DNA of 27,209 bases from CAYPNF01 sp964411985 (lineage in GTDB: Bacteria > Verrucomicrobiota > Verrucomicrobiia > Limisphaerales > J093): contig CAYPNF010000088.1 of NCBI GenBank assembly GCA_964411985.1, forward strand, positions 1-27,209. The letters are read 5' to 3'. Position 1 is the stretch's first letter. Each line of letters begins with the position of its first letter. The notes beneath the pieces are model-generated. The model was not told the origin of the DNA. It saw only the letters and a program-made list of their open reading frames with translations, and made no database searches. Shown piece after piece: positions 1 through 8,700 of this stretch. The translations under genes and the position numbers were made by a program.

Positions 1-180
1 AGGAAATGCGCGGGTCGGGATGAAACCAACCGGCGAGTATCGAAAGTGAGGTTAGTTTCTTGGGCAGTCAGTAGTACCAGGCAGCCTGGGCCTTGATCCA
101 GCGCTATCCTCACACTCGGACCACCCGCAGGTAGCCCTTTTCTTTTGCGCACTGCGCAATGGAAGTCGGAAAGAACCCTC

Positions 181-186
181 TTGACG
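181..186 (+). promoter_or_regulatory. possible -35 element upstream of the TetR gene
   Basis: TTGACG lies about 23 bases ahead of the palindromic operator and matches the sigma-70 -35 consensus at five of six positions. No convincing -10 hexamer follows at 16-18 bases; the best AT-rich candidates fall inside the operator. Bases 1-180 carry no supported gene. They hold only a small perfect hairpin at 145-159 (TTGCGC, 3-base loop, GCGCAA) without a T-tract. Confidence 0.25.
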
Positions 187-208
187 AAATGAAAACAGTC
201 AGGAAAGA

Positions 209-234
209 CTAAACGATCGTTTAGAACGAACGTT
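209..234. promoter_or_regulatory. tandem palindromic operator for the TetR-family repressor
   Basis: Bases 209-224 read CTAAACGATCGTTTAG, a perfect 16-bp palindrome. Directly next to it, 225-234 repeats the core as AACG-AA-CGTT, the same arms as AACG-AT-CGTT at 212-221. The two core centres are 13 bp apart. The site ends only a few bases before the ATG of the TetR gene at 243. TetR-family repressors commonly bind such palindromes next to their own gene, so autoregulation of the whole efflux operon is the natural reading. Binding itself is inferred. Confidence 0.7.
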
Positions 235-242
235 TGGTACAA

Positions 243-914
243 ATGTCAAAGAAACAAGAGTCGAACCGTAGAGAGCGGATCTTGGATGCCGCTACCCAGG
301 TTTTTGCCGATTTCGGTTTTGAGGGAGCTTCCATGCGGGATATCGTGGCGGCAGCCGATGTCAACCTCGCCACGGCCTATTATTATTTTCAGTCGAAGGA
401 AGGCCTCATGGCGGCGGTGTTTGAGCGCTTGTTTCGGCCGCTGCAGGAGGAGCACCTGCGGCTGTTCCGCGAGTTCGAGGCGCAGGTTGGGGGCAAACCG
501 ATTCCGGTCGAGCGAATCCTGGAAGCGATCTTCCGGCCACCCTTGCGCTTGGTGAGTGGTGATCCTGCCCGCAGCCTGACGACGAGTCGGCTTATTGGAA
601 GGATCGTGACGGATCCGGATCCGCGAGGCCAGGAACTCTTGCGTCGGCAGCATAAGGAGGTCCGCGACCTTTTTCTGGGGGCTTTGCGGCGTAGTCTGCC
701 AGGACTCTCCGAACCCGCGTTGCGCTGGCGCCTCGAGTTTGCCTGGGGTTCGCTTGCCTTCATCCTGTGCAATCCCGCCCGGGTGGAAATCAAGACCGAG
801 GGAATCTGCAATCCTTCCGACACCGGATCTTTGTTGGCGCACCTGGTCAGCAGTTTTGCGGCCAGTTTCCGCGCACCGGCACCCACCCGTTTCCAGCCTG
901 GCCCGTTGAGCTGA
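243..914 (+). CDS. TetR/AcrR-family transcriptional repressor of the efflux operon
   Basis: This 223-residue protein has a typical TetR layout: an N-terminal helix-turn-helix (about residues 10-56, with the recognition region MRDIVAAADVNLATAYYYF followed by the K-E-G-L helix), then a helical ligand/dimer domain. The family represses transport genes and is released when a small molecule binds the C-terminal domain. The ATG at 243 was preferred to a TTG at 234 because it fits the family N-terminus; no clear Shine-Dalgarno is present. The stop is 26 bases before the membrane-fusion-protein gene, so the three genes are probably one operon, controlled through the palindromes at 209-234. The ligand cannot be told from sequence. 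Confidence 0.9.
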   Translation: MSKKQESNRRERILDAATQVFADFGFEGASMRDIVAAADVNLATAYYYFQSKEGLMAAVFERLFRPLQEEHLRLFREFEAQVGGKPIPVERILEAIFRPPLRLVSGDPARSLTTSRLIGRIVTDPDPRGQELLRRQHKEVRDLFLGALRRSLPGLSEPALRWRLEFAWGSLAFILCNPARVEIKTEGICNPSDTGSLLAHLVSSFAASFRAPAPTRFQPGPLS

Positions 915-940
915 TCTTCGCTTTCCGTTTTACACCACCT

Positions 941-2092
941 ATGAAAAGTCGCTTCCTTCTCTCCTTGACCCTCGCGTTGGCTGGTCTTCTGGCCTCTTGC
1001 TCCCGTCCTGCCCCACTGCCACCGATGACTCCCAAGGTCACCGTGGCGACTCCCGTGATGGGGAGTGTGACCAACTGGGACGAGTATCCCGGGCATCTGC
1101 AAGCCGTTGAGTCGGTCGAGATCAAGCCTCGCGTCTCGGGCTACATCGAGTCCATTCACTTCCAGGACGGCGCTGAGGTGAAAGCGGGAGACCTGCTCTT
1201 TGTGGTGGATCCCAAGCCTTATCAGGCCGAGATGGACCGGGCCTCAGCGGAGCGGCAGCGGGTGGAGATTCGCCTCGAACTGGCGAAGAATGACCTGCAA
1301 CGGGTTCAGGAGTTGCGCGGCACCAAGGCGGTTTCGGAAGAGGAGTTTGACCTGCGCAACAAAGCGGTGCGGGAAGCGGACGCCGCACTCAACGCCGCCA
1401 AAGCGACCGAAAAGTCAGTTGCGATCAACCTCGAATTCACGCGCATCAAAGCCCCGGTGTCAGGGCGGATTGGGCGCCGTTTGGTGACGATCGGAAACCT
1501 GGTCCAGGGAGGCGGAGCCGCGCCCGCAACCCTTCTGGCCACGCTCGTGAGCGTCGACCCGGTCTATTGCTATTTCGACGTGGAAGAACGTGCTTTCACG
1601 AAATACCGGACCCTGTCCACGGAGCACAATACTGGGAAAGGCCTTGCCTGCTACCTCGGCCTGGTGGGAGAGGAAGGTTTCCCTCATGCAGGGGTGGTCG
1701 ATTTCTTCGACAACGAAGTGAATCACCGAACCGGCACCATGCGTGTCAGGGCGGTGTTTTCCAACCCTGACCGGGCTTTGGTCTCTGGAATGTTCGCCCG
1801 GGTGAGGCTGATGTCGGGTCCCCCCACCCAGTCCCTACTCGTGCCGGCCGTGGCTGTCTCCTCTGACCAGGGGCAGAAGATGGTGATGTTGGTGAATAAG
1901 GAGAGCCTTGTAGAGCCACGCCCCATCCAGGCGGGGCGCCAGCAAGGGAGTATGCGAGTGGTGCTAAGCGGTCTGACACAGGAAGACAGGGTGATTGTCA
2001 ACGGCCTGATGATGGCACGGCCCAAGGCGAAAGTGGAGGTGGTAGATCCATCGGCACCAAACCCCGCCGCCCCAAAGTTGCCGTCGAAATAG
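941..2092 (+). CDS. RND efflux periplasmic adaptor (membrane fusion protein), lipoprotein
   Basis: This 383-residue adaptor links an inner-membrane RND pump to an outer-membrane channel. The N-terminus is a lipoprotein signal with lipobox LASC (Cys20), so it should be lipid-anchored in the periplasm like AcrA/MexA. A biotinyl-lipoyl-like half (GYIESIHFQDGAEVKAGD, about residues 67-85) precedes a charged coiled-coil hairpin (about 100-165). A second lipoyl half follows (TRIKAPVSGRIGRRLV), then beta-barrel and membrane-proximal domains. The reading frame is open upstream to 767, but the ATG at 941 starts exactly at the signal peptide. It lies between the TetR gene and the pump gene (29 bases downstream), which supports one operon. 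Substrates are unknown; the sequence style is of the multidrug AcrA/MexA type. Confidence 0.93.
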   Translation: MKSRFLLSLTLALAGLLASCSRPAPLPPMTPKVTVATPVMGSVTNWDEYPGHLQAVESVEIKPRVSGYIESIHFQDGAEVKAGDLLFVVDPKPYQAEMDRASAERQRVEIRLELAKNDLQRVQELRGTKAVSEEEFDLRNKAVREADAALNAAKATEKSVAINLEFTRIKAPVSGRIGRRLVTIGNLVQGGGAAPATLLATLVSVDPVYCYFDVEERAFTKYRTLSTEHNTGKGLACYLGLVGEEGFPHAGVVDFFDNEVNHRTGTMRVRAVFSNPDRALVSGMFARVRLMSGPPTQSLLVPAVAVSSDQGQKMVMLVNKESLVEPRPIQAGRQQGSMRVVLSGLTQEDRVIVNGLMMARPKAKVEVVDPSAPNPAAPKLPSK

Positions 2093-2121
2093 GGCAACCT
2101 TAACTTTCACCCACAAGGCCT

Positions 2122-5100
2122 GTGAAATTCTCCCATTTCTTCATCCGCAGACCGATCTTCGCGGCGGTATTGTCGATCATCACGGTGGTGCTGGGTTTGG
2201 TGGCGCTTTTCACGCTCCCCATCGCCCAATACCCTGAGGTAACTCCGCCCACGGTGTTTGTGATGGCCAACTATCCCGGCGCCAGTGCCGAAACCGTGTC
2301 TTCGACGGTGGCGACCCCGCTGGAGCAGGAGATCAACGGCGTGGAGGGCATGCTGTACATGTCCTCCTCCTGCAGCAGTGACGGACAGCTCCGCCTCTCC
2401 GTCACTTTCAAGACCGGCACGGATCTGAACATGGCCCAAGTGCAGGTTCAGAACCGGGTGTCCACCGCCTTGCCGCGCATGCCGGAGGAGGTTCGGCGGT
2501 TGGGGGTCACCACCATGAAACGGTCTCCCAGTATCACCCTGATGGTGCATCTGACCTCCCCAGACAACAGTCTCGATGATCTGTACATGGGCAATTACGC
2601 CTTCCTGCATATCAAGGACAAATTGGCCCGTCTCGAGGGGGTGGGGGACGTGAGGATCTTCGGTGTCAGCGAATACAGCATGCGCATTTGGATAGACCCT
2701 CACAAGGCTTCCTCGCGGGATCTCACGGCTTCGGACATTGTCGGGTCTATCCGCGAGCAGAACATTCAGGTGGCAGCGGGGGTTTTCGGTCAGCCGCCTC
2801 AGCCGACGGGCAACCTGTTCCAGTTGACGGCCCAAACCCAGGGCCGGTTTTCCAGCCCGGAGGAGTTCGGGGATATCATCCTGAAGACGGGTGCTGCGGG
2901 GGAAGTGACTCGGCTGCGGGATGTGGCGCGCATAGAGATGGGAGCCAATGACTACTCGATTCGAAACTATTTGAATGGGCAGCCTGCGGTGGCGCTGGCG
3001 GTGTTTCAGTTGCCCGGTTCGAATGCGATCGAAACCAGGGATTCTGTGGAAGCCGCCATGCAGGAGATGAAGAAGGGATTTCCCGCCGGATTGGAGTACA
3101 GAATCGTTTTCGACACCACCGTGTTCATCCGCGAATCCATTCATGCGGTGGTAAAGACGCTCATCGAAGCCATGATCCTGGTGATCCTTGTCGTGGTTCT
3201 CTTCCTCCAGAATTGGCGCGCGTCGATTATTCCCCTCCTGGCGGTGCCGGTCTCCCTGATCGGGACCTTTGCGGTGATGGCCATGATGGGCTTCTCTCTC
3301 AACAATTTGTCCCTCTTTGGCCTGGTGCTCGCTATCGGCATCGTAGTGGATGATGCCATCGTGGTGGTGGAGAACGTGGAGCGGAACATTGCCCTGGGGT
3401 TGAGCCCGGTGGATGCGACTCGGAAGGCGATGGAGGAGGTGAGTGGCGCGGTGGTAGCGATCGGTTTGGTGCTGGCGGCGGTGTTCGTTCCAACGGCGTT
3501 CATCAGTGGCTTGACGGGTCAGTTCTATCGCCAGTTTGCGCTGACGGTGGCCGTGTCCACTTTGATCTCTGCCTTCAACTCCTTGACCTTGAGCCCGGCT
3601 TTGGCCGCGTTGTTGCTTCAACCGCATCATGCGCCAAAGGACTTCTTGGGGCGCTTGATCCATGGGTCGGTCGACTGGCTGTTCCGGGGTTTTAACCGCT
3701 TCTTTGAGGGAAGTCGTTCGGCGTACCTGAGCATGTTGGGTCGGATCCTCCGGCAGTGTGGGATCGCCCTTTTCTTGTACGGAGGGCTCATTGCGCTGAC
3801 TTGGTTCACTTTTCATAAGGTGCCCACAGGCTTCATCCCCTCGCAGGACAAAGGATACGTCATTGCCTACGTGCAGTTGCCGGACGGGGCTTCGCTGGAG
3901 CGTACCCGTGCGGTGAGCGACCGGATGTCGAAGATGATTCGGGAGACACCAGGGGTAGCCAACGTGGTGGAAATTGTGGGGTTATCGCTCGTGAGTCTGG
4001 GTAACCAAGCCAATGCTTCAAGTCTGTTTGTTACGCTGCAACCTTTTCAGGATCGAGTGAAGGCTGGGCAGACTGGTGAGGCGATTATCGGGCAACTCAA
4101 CCAAAAACTGTCCGTCATTCAGGATGGCTTCGTGCGAGTGTTCGGTCCGCCGGGAGTGGACGGGCTGGGTTTGGTAGGGGGGTTCAAGCTTCAGGTCCAA
4201 GACCGAGCCCAGTTGGGTCCGCAGGCTTTGCAGGCAGCTACCTACCAACTCATGGGGGCTGCCAACCAGGACAAACGCCTCTCGGGTGCCCTTTCGACCT
4301 TCCGGGCCAGTGTGCCGCAGGTCTACCTCGACCTGGACCGCGCCAAGGCCAAAACCATGAACGTTCCATTGTCAGGCGTCTGGGAAACGCTCCAAATCTA
4401 TTTAGGGTCGCTCTATGTGAACGACTTCAACGCGTTTGGGCGTCCTTATCGGGTCACGGCTCAGGCCGATGCGCCCTTCCGTGCGAAGCCCGAGGACGTT
4501 GTGAACTTGAAGACCCGCAACGCTGCCGGAGAGATGGTTCCGCTGAGCACCATCGTGTCGGTGCGGGACGTTTCGGCACCGGTGTCCGTGGCTCGGTACA
4601 ACATGTATCCGGCCGCCGAGATTACGGGTGCGCCGGCCCCAGGCGTGAGTACGGGAGAGGCGATCCGTATTATGGATCAGTTGGCTGAGCAGGTCCTTCC
4701 TCCGGGCACGGGCATCGAATGGACGGAGTTGAGCCTGCTGCAGATCCTGGCCGGTAACACGGCAGTCTACATCTTCCCGCTCTGCGTGTTGATGGTGTTC
4801 CTGGTCCTCGCGGCACAGTACGAAAGTTGGTCGCTTCCGCTCGCCATCATCCTGATTGTGCCCATGTGCCTGCTCTTTGCGATGCTGGGGGTGTGGGCCA
4901 TGGGGTTGGACAACAACCTGTTCACCCAGATCGGTTTGGTGGTCCTCATGGGATTGGCTTGTAAGAACGCCATTCTGATCGTGGAGTTCGCCCGGCAGTT
5001 GCAGGATGCTGGCCGGGGGCGGATGGAAGCGGCGCTGGAAGCCAGCCGGCTGCGATTGCGCCCGATCCTCATGACTTCGCTTGCCTTCGCTTTCGGGGTG

Positions 5101-6726
5101 CTGCCTATGATGCTCTCCAAAGGGGCGGGCGCGGAGATGCGCCGGTCGATTGGGACTGCGGTCTTCTTCGGCATGGTGGGGGTGACTTTCTTCGGGATCT
5201 TCTTAACCCCGGTTTTCTACGTGGTGATCCGGAAGGTCCTGGAACGGAAACGTCATGCCAGCAAGCAGGGACCCACGGCAGGGACGGTGGCAGCGGGGAC
5301 TTCGGCGGGGTTATTGTTGATGGTGGCGGGGTCGGCCCTGTTCCTGGGTGGCTGTGCTGCTGGTCCCAACTACAACCAACCCCGTCCGAAAGTGGAGTCC
5401 TCTTTTCAGAACATGACTCACACCAATCTGTTCCCTTCGGATACCTGTGCGGATTGGTGGCGTGGTTTCCAGGACCCAACGCTGGATAGGTTGGTGGGGA
5501 CCGCTTTGAGTGCCAACCTGGACCTGCGAGTGGCTACGGCGAGGGTTCGGGAGGCTCGCGCTCTTCACAACTCCAGCCGGGCGGATTTCTTTCCCACCGT
5601 CCGCGCCAACGGCGGCTATACCAAGTCGGTTCGCAGCCAGGACTCCGCTCCCAGCCTTGACCGGGAACAGCGGGAGAGCGAGCTGTACGACGCCGGGTTC
5701 GATGCTGTTTGGGAGTTGGATGTGTTCGGCCGGGTTCGACGGTCCAACCAGGCCACGGCAGCCGAACTGGAATCCATGGAGGCCTCCCGCCGGGATGTGC
5801 TGGTGAGCATGATCGCCGAAGTGGTACGGAACTACTGCGAACTCAGAGGGGGACAGAGACTCCTGGCGGTGACCCGAGGAAATGCCACCAATCAAGCGGA
5901 GACCTTGGAGATCATTCAGGCCAAACTCAAGGCGGGGCGGGCAACGGACCTCGATGTTGCCCGAGCTCGAGCTCAACTAAGTTCCACCCTCGCTTTGGTC
6001 CCCCCGATCGAGGCCTCGGTCCAACGAGCGATTTATCGGCTGGGCGTGCTGACCGGCCAGCAGCCCGCTGTCCTGGAAGCAGACTTGGTTCAAAGCGCCC
6101 CTATGCCAGTGCTGCCGGAGACTGTTTCCATTGGCAACCCCGAGACCCTGCTGCGGCGGCGTTCCGATGTGGTTGCTGCCGAGCGCGCCTTGGCGGCTGC
6201 GACTGCCCGGATAGGAGTTCAGACTGCCGACCTGTTCCCCAGGGTTACTTTCAATGGTCGCGTGGCCTTCGAGGCGAGTGAATTTTCCGGCTTGGGCGGC
6301 GGCGGTTCCGATACCTACTCTTTCGGTCCTCGAATTACCTGGTCGGCCTTGGATTTTGGTCATGTGAACGCCCGGATCAAGGCGTCGCGCGCGAGGGCGG
6401 AAGGAGTGTTGGCCAACTACGAAAAAGCGGTTCTCACCGCTCTCGAAGAAACCGAAAACGCTTTGGTAGAGTATGGAAAAGCCCGGGCCCGACGCGACCA
6501 TCTTGTTGCTGCTGCCGAGGCCGCAGAACAGGCCGTTCAGCTCGCGACGCAACGTTACAGAGGTGGGATCACCGACTTCTTGACGGTCCTGGATGCTCAG
6601 CGTACGCAGCTCCTGATCCAGGATCAGTTGGCCCAAAGTGAGACTCGAACCGCGACCTCGCTCGTGGCAGTGTACAAGGCTCTGGGCGCGGGGTGGGAGA
6701 TGGAAAGCACCGTAGCGGCGAAATAG
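2122..6726 (+). CDS. RND (HAE1) efflux pump fused to an OprM/NodT-type outer-membrane factor
   Basis: A single 1534-residue frame encodes two normally separate proteins. Residues 1 to about 1045 are a full HAE1-type RND transporter. It starts VKFSHFFIRRPIFA (GTG start, AAGG just upstream) and carries the proton-relay Asp410-Asp411 in TM4 (GIVVDDAIVVVEN) and Lys948 in TM10 (GLACKNAILIVEF), matching AcrB D407/D408/K940. After the last pump helix and a short basic linker comes a hydrophobic stretch (about 1062-1077) ending in lipobox LGGC (Cys1078). A complete outer-membrane factor of about 457 residues follows (AGPNYNQPRPKV at its start, two alpha-hairpin repeats). The hydrophobic stretch could act as a thirteenth membrane helix, with the correct orientation for cleavage by signal peptidase II. 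Internal re-initiation at GTG 5320 or ATG 5332 is an alternative. Drug-efflux function is inferred from the family. Confidence 0.93.
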   Translation: MKFSHFFIRRPIFAAVLSIITVVLGLVALFTLPIAQYPEVTPPTVFVMANYPGASAETVSSTVATPLEQEINGVEGMLYMSSSCSSDGQLRLSVTFKTGTDLNMAQVQVQNRVSTALPRMPEEVRRLGVTTMKRSPSITLMVHLTSPDNSLDDLYMGNYAFLHIKDKLARLEGVGDVRIFGVSEYSMRIWIDPHKASSRDLTASDIVGSIREQNIQVAAGVFGQPPQPTGNLFQLTAQTQGRFSSPEEFGDIILKTGAAGEVTRLRDVARIEMGANDYSIRNYLNGQPAVALAVFQLPGSNAIETRDSVEAAMQEMKKGFPAGLEYRIVFDTTVFIRESIHAVVKTLIEAMILVILVVVLFLQNWRASIIPLLAVPVSLIGTFAVMAMMGFSLNNLSLFGLVLAIGIVVDDAIVVVENVERNIALGLSPVDATRKAMEEVSGAVVAIGLVLAAVFVPTAFISGLTGQFYRQFALTVAVSTLISAFNSLTLSPALAALLLQPHHAPKDFLGRLIHGSVDWLFRGFNRFFEGSRSAYLSMLGRILRQCGIALFLYGGLIALTWFTFHKVPTGFIPSQDKGYVIAYVQLPDGASLERTRAVSDRMSKMIRETPGVANVVEIVGLSLVSLGNQANASSLFVTLQPFQDRVKAGQTGEAIIGQLNQKLSVIQDGFVRVFGPPGVDGLGLVGGFKLQVQDRAQLGPQALQAATYQLMGAANQDKRLSGALSTFRASVPQVYLDLDRAKAKTMNVPLSGVWETLQIYLGSLYVNDFNAFGRPYRVTAQADAPFRAKPEDVVNLKTRNAAGEMVPLSTIVSVRDVSAPVSVARYNMYPAAEITGAPAPGVSTGEAIRIMDQLAEQVLPPGTGIEWTELSLLQILAGNTAVYIFPLCVLMVFLVLAAQYESWSLPLAIILIVPMCLLFAMLGVWAMGLDNNLFTQIGLVVLMGLACKNAILIVEFARQLQDAGRGRMEAALEASRLRLRPILMTSLAFAFGVLPMMLSKGAGAEMRRSIGTAVFFGMVGVTFFGIFLTPVFYVVIRKVLERKRHASKQGPTAGTVAAGTSAGLLLMVAGSALFLGGCAAGPNYNQPRPKVESSFQNMTHTNLFPSDTCADWWRGFQDPTLDRLVGTALSANLDLRVATARVREARALHNSSRADFFPTVRANGGYTKSVRSQDSAPSLDREQRESELYDAGFDAVWELDVFGRVRRSNQATAAELESMEASRRDVLVSMIAEVVRNYCELRGGQRLLAVTRGNATNQAETLEIIQAKLKAGRATDLDVARARAQLSSTLALVPPIEASVQRAIYRLGVLTGQQPAVLEADLVQSAPMPVLPETVSIGNPETLLRRRSDVVAAERALAAATARIGVQTADLFPRVTFNGRVAFEASEFSGLGGGGSDTYSFGPRITWSALDFGHVNARIKASRARAEGVLANYEKAVLTALEETENALVEYGKARARRDHLVAAAEAAEQAVQLATQRYRGGITDFLTVLDAQRTQLLIQDQLAQSETRTATSLVAVYKALGAGWEMESTVAAK

Positions 6727-6742
6727 TCGCTCTCTCCGGGTT

Positions 6743-7966
6743 TCAGGGAAGGGTTTTCCTTGGAGCGACTGGGTAGTCGCGAGCTGCGTCGAAGAGCGCC
6801 ACGATGTTCTCCGGTGGCACATTCGACTGGATATTATGGATGGGGGCGAAGACGTAGCCGCTGTTGGGCATGAATACATCAAGGTTCCGCCTTGCTTCCG
6901 AGGCTACCTCGGTCGGTGTTCCACTTCCAAGGGTCCCCTGTGAATCACAGCTGCCACCCCAGAACGCGAGCCGCCTCCCGAATTTTGCCTTGAGAAAAGC
7001 CGGATCCATGCCTGCTGCCGTGGTTTGTACGGGATTGAGGATGTCAACGCCCATCGCGATGATGTCGGGCAAGAGGGGCACCAGAGCTCCGTCCGAGTGC
7101 AGGAGGACCTTCCACTGGGTCCTCTGATGGATCCAGTCTAGGCCCCGTTTGTAGGCCGGTGCCACCAAGGTTCGGAACATGCCCGTTGAAAGGAAGGGCG
7201 CACGCTGGGTTCCGAAGTCGTCGCAAACCTGCAGAATCTGGATGCGGTCGCCCACGACCCCGTGAAAGGCCTCTAGATTCTCGATCCAGGCATCAGTCAA
7301 TTTGCGGTAGAGTCGTTCGACGTATTCCGGTTCGCTCCCGAAGGTCAACATCCACTGCTCGAAACCTCCCTGCCCGAGTCCATAGAAAAGCTCGTAGGGA
7401 GGTCCCAGGGCAGCGACGATGGCCCTGTCGGTCGTTTCATAGAGGCGACGTGCTTCTGAGCCGAAATGCGCCAGTTCGGAGACGCTCAATCTGGGAGGCT
7501 CCCAGGCATCCAGGTCGGGATGGGAGGCTCCTGGATTGACCTCAAGTCGGTCGAAGTAGAACCCGTCGGCCGGCATGTGGCCAATGGGTACCCCGTTCCG
7601 GCAGATGGTCAGGCCTCCATCGGGTTGCAGCACGGGAGAAAAGGACCCGGGCACCTCCGCTCTCAGTCCGTCGGGAAACGTGAAGGTCTTCCAGTCTCTA
7701 TTGGCTATGCCGAACGCCACTTCCTCCCGATAGAGTCCCACGCAGTCTCCGCCGAACCGGTCGTGGAGTTCAGGCTCGATCTCCGCAAGCATTTGGAACA
7801 GGTCGAAGACACGCACGGGGCGGGTGATCCCGAGCCCTAAGTGGCTTTTCAGCCTCAGGTAGGCCCGCGCGGCTATGCCACTCTGCCGTGTCCCGCCGAA
7901 GTCGACGGGTACTTGGTCTACTGGTTCGTGAGAAACAGCAGCCAGGATCCGCTCTCGAGGGGTCAT
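6743..7966 (-). CDS. uroporphyrinogen-decarboxylase-like (UroD/MtaA superfamily) protein
   Basis: This 407-residue protein starts MTPRERILAAVSHEPVDQVPVDFGG, the usual opening of UroD-superfamily members outside heme synthesis. Its second half has the barrel motifs LLHSDGALVPLLPDIIAMG, DILNPVQ, AFWGGSCDSQGTLGSGTP and PIHNIQSNVPPENI. Related MtaA/CmuA proteins bind zinc through His-x-Cys and move methyl groups between corrinoids and thiols. Here the motif is His290-Ser-Asp, so the classical Cys ligand is absent and the activity cannot be assumed. It lies 20 bases downstream of a flavin reductase on the same strand, suggesting co-transcription. Its end faces the efflux operon end, 16 bases away. 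It is not hemE: length and motifs fit the uncharacterised PVC-type subgroup. Confidence 0.85.
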   Translation of the reverse strand: MTPRERILAAVSHEPVDQVPVDFGGTRQSGIAARAYLRLKSHLGLGITRPVRVFDLFQMLAEIEPELHDRFGGDCVGLYREEVAFGIANRDWKTFTFPDGLRAEVPGSFSPVLQPDGGLTICRNGVPIGHMPADGFYFDRLEVNPGASHPDLDAWEPPRLSVSELAHFGSEARRLYETTDRAIVAALGPPYELFYGLGQGGFEQWMLTFGSEPEYVERLYRKLTDAWIENLEAFHGVVGDRIQILQVCDDFGTQRAPFLSTGMFRTLVAPAYKRGLDWIHQRTQWKVLLHSDGALVPLLPDIIAMGVDILNPVQTTAAGMDPAFLKAKFGRRLAFWGGSCDSQGTLGSGTPTEVASEARRNLDVFMPNSGYVFAPIHNIQSNVPPENIVALFDAARDYPVAPRKTLP

Positions 7967-7986
7967 GGCCCGGCGGTTTCGGGAGG

Positions 7987-8553
7987 TCAGATCCGGCTTC
8001 CCAGCGAGAAAGCGGTCCCGATGAACTTGCCCACACCAAAATAGGCTTGGGTGTCGGGGGCGAAGATCATGGGTTTGAGTTTGAGGAGATCCACCTGCCC
8101 GTTTCCATCGAGCACCTCCTGGTTAGCTTTGACGTCCAGGATTTCGCCCACGAACTGGGTATGAAGCCCCAGTTCATGCACGTGCAGCAGCCTGCACTCC
8201 AGTACCATCGGGAACTCCGCCACGTAGGGTGCGTCCACCAAGGTGCTGCGGGTGGCGGTCATGCGTGCCTTTTCGAACTTCCGTGTGGAAGCCCCGGAGA
8301 CCAGGCCGAAATAGTCGGCTTGTTCGGCATGTTCCTCACTGGGTATGCTGACCGTGAAAGCGCGTCGAGCCAGGATGTTTCCGTGGGTCGAGGTGGCTTT
8401 GCGGAGGGAGACTGCAAGGCTGGCGGGTTGGGAGTTGCAGATGCCCCCCCAAGCAGCGGTCATGACATTCGGATCCCCCTCAGGATCATAGGTTCCGATC
8501 ACCCAAACCGGTGTTGGATAGGCCAAGGCTCTGGCTCCGAGCGATTTCTTCAT
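7987..8553 (-). CDS. flavin reductase family protein (flavoredoxin-like)
   Basis: This 188-residue protein has the FMN-binding split-barrel signature of the flavin-reductase/flavoredoxin family: PTPVWVIGTYDPEGDPNVMTAAW near the N-terminus, then AVSLRKATSTHGNI and FTVSIPSEEHAEQADYFGLVSG. A C-terminal strand region contains VLECRLLHVHELGLHTQFVGEILDV. Such proteins bind FMN and either reduce free flavin with NAD(P)H or act as small electron carriers in the cytoplasm. The ATG at 8553 sits at the family start; there is no good ribosome binding site. It is the first gene of a two-gene minus-strand unit with the UroD-like gene, and is divergent from asnA across 147 bases. Confidence 0.88.
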   Translation of the reverse strand: MKKSLGARALAYPTPVWVIGTYDPEGDPNVMTAAWGGICNSQPASLAVSLRKATSTHGNILARRAFTVSIPSEEHAEQADYFGLVSGASTRKFEKARMTATRSTLVDAPYVAEFPMVLECRLLHVHELGLHTQFVGEILDVKANQEVLDGNGQVDLLKLKPMIFAPDTQAYFGVGKFIGTAFSLGSRI

Positions 8554-8662
8554 AGATTACTTAGGCTGGTCACAGATAGCCCAGGTCGGCAGCCTTGTCC
8601 AGCCGTGTCGTGGCTCCATTCCGTTTTCCTCCTCGGAAAGGGGGTGTTTGCTGCGAATACTG

Positions 8663-8691
8663 TTGTCCTTCCTGCCCGAACAGGTTACGGA
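8663..8691 (+). promoter_or_regulatory. possible asnA promoter
   Basis: TTGTCC (8663-8668) and TACGGA (8686-8691) are separated by 17 bases, just before the asnA ATG at 8701. Both hexamers are imperfect. If used, transcription would start almost at the start codon, in line with the lack of a Shine-Dalgarno sequence there. The flavin-reductase promoter must also lie within 8554-8700 but none is clear. Confidence 0.25.
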
Positions 8692-8700
8692 ATAAACCTA

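Noticed and set aside
145..159. Small perfect hairpin (TTGCGC, 3-base loop, GCGCAA) as a terminator
   Set aside because: No T-tract follows on either strand, and the stem is only 6 bp.
767..940. Upstream extension of the membrane-fusion-protein frame into the TetR gene
   Set aside because: The lipoprotein signal begins at ATG 941, and the extension overlaps the TetR coding region without any protein pattern.
2107..3816. 569-residue open frame on the minus strand opposite the RND pump
   Set aside because: It is rich in His, Arg and Gln with no domain or hydrophobic pattern, the typical shadow of a GC-rich gene in the opposite frame; the plus-strand pump is unmistakable.
6743..7966. Assignment of the UroD-like gene to hemE
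   Set aside because: The N-terminus and the HSDG/WGGSCDSQ motifs match the non-heme UroD superfamily, and no heme genes are nearby.
7888..8700. 271-codon upstream extension of the asnA frame
   Set aside because: It lies antisense to the flavin reductase and shows no family similarity; AsnA homology begins exactly at the ATG at 8701.
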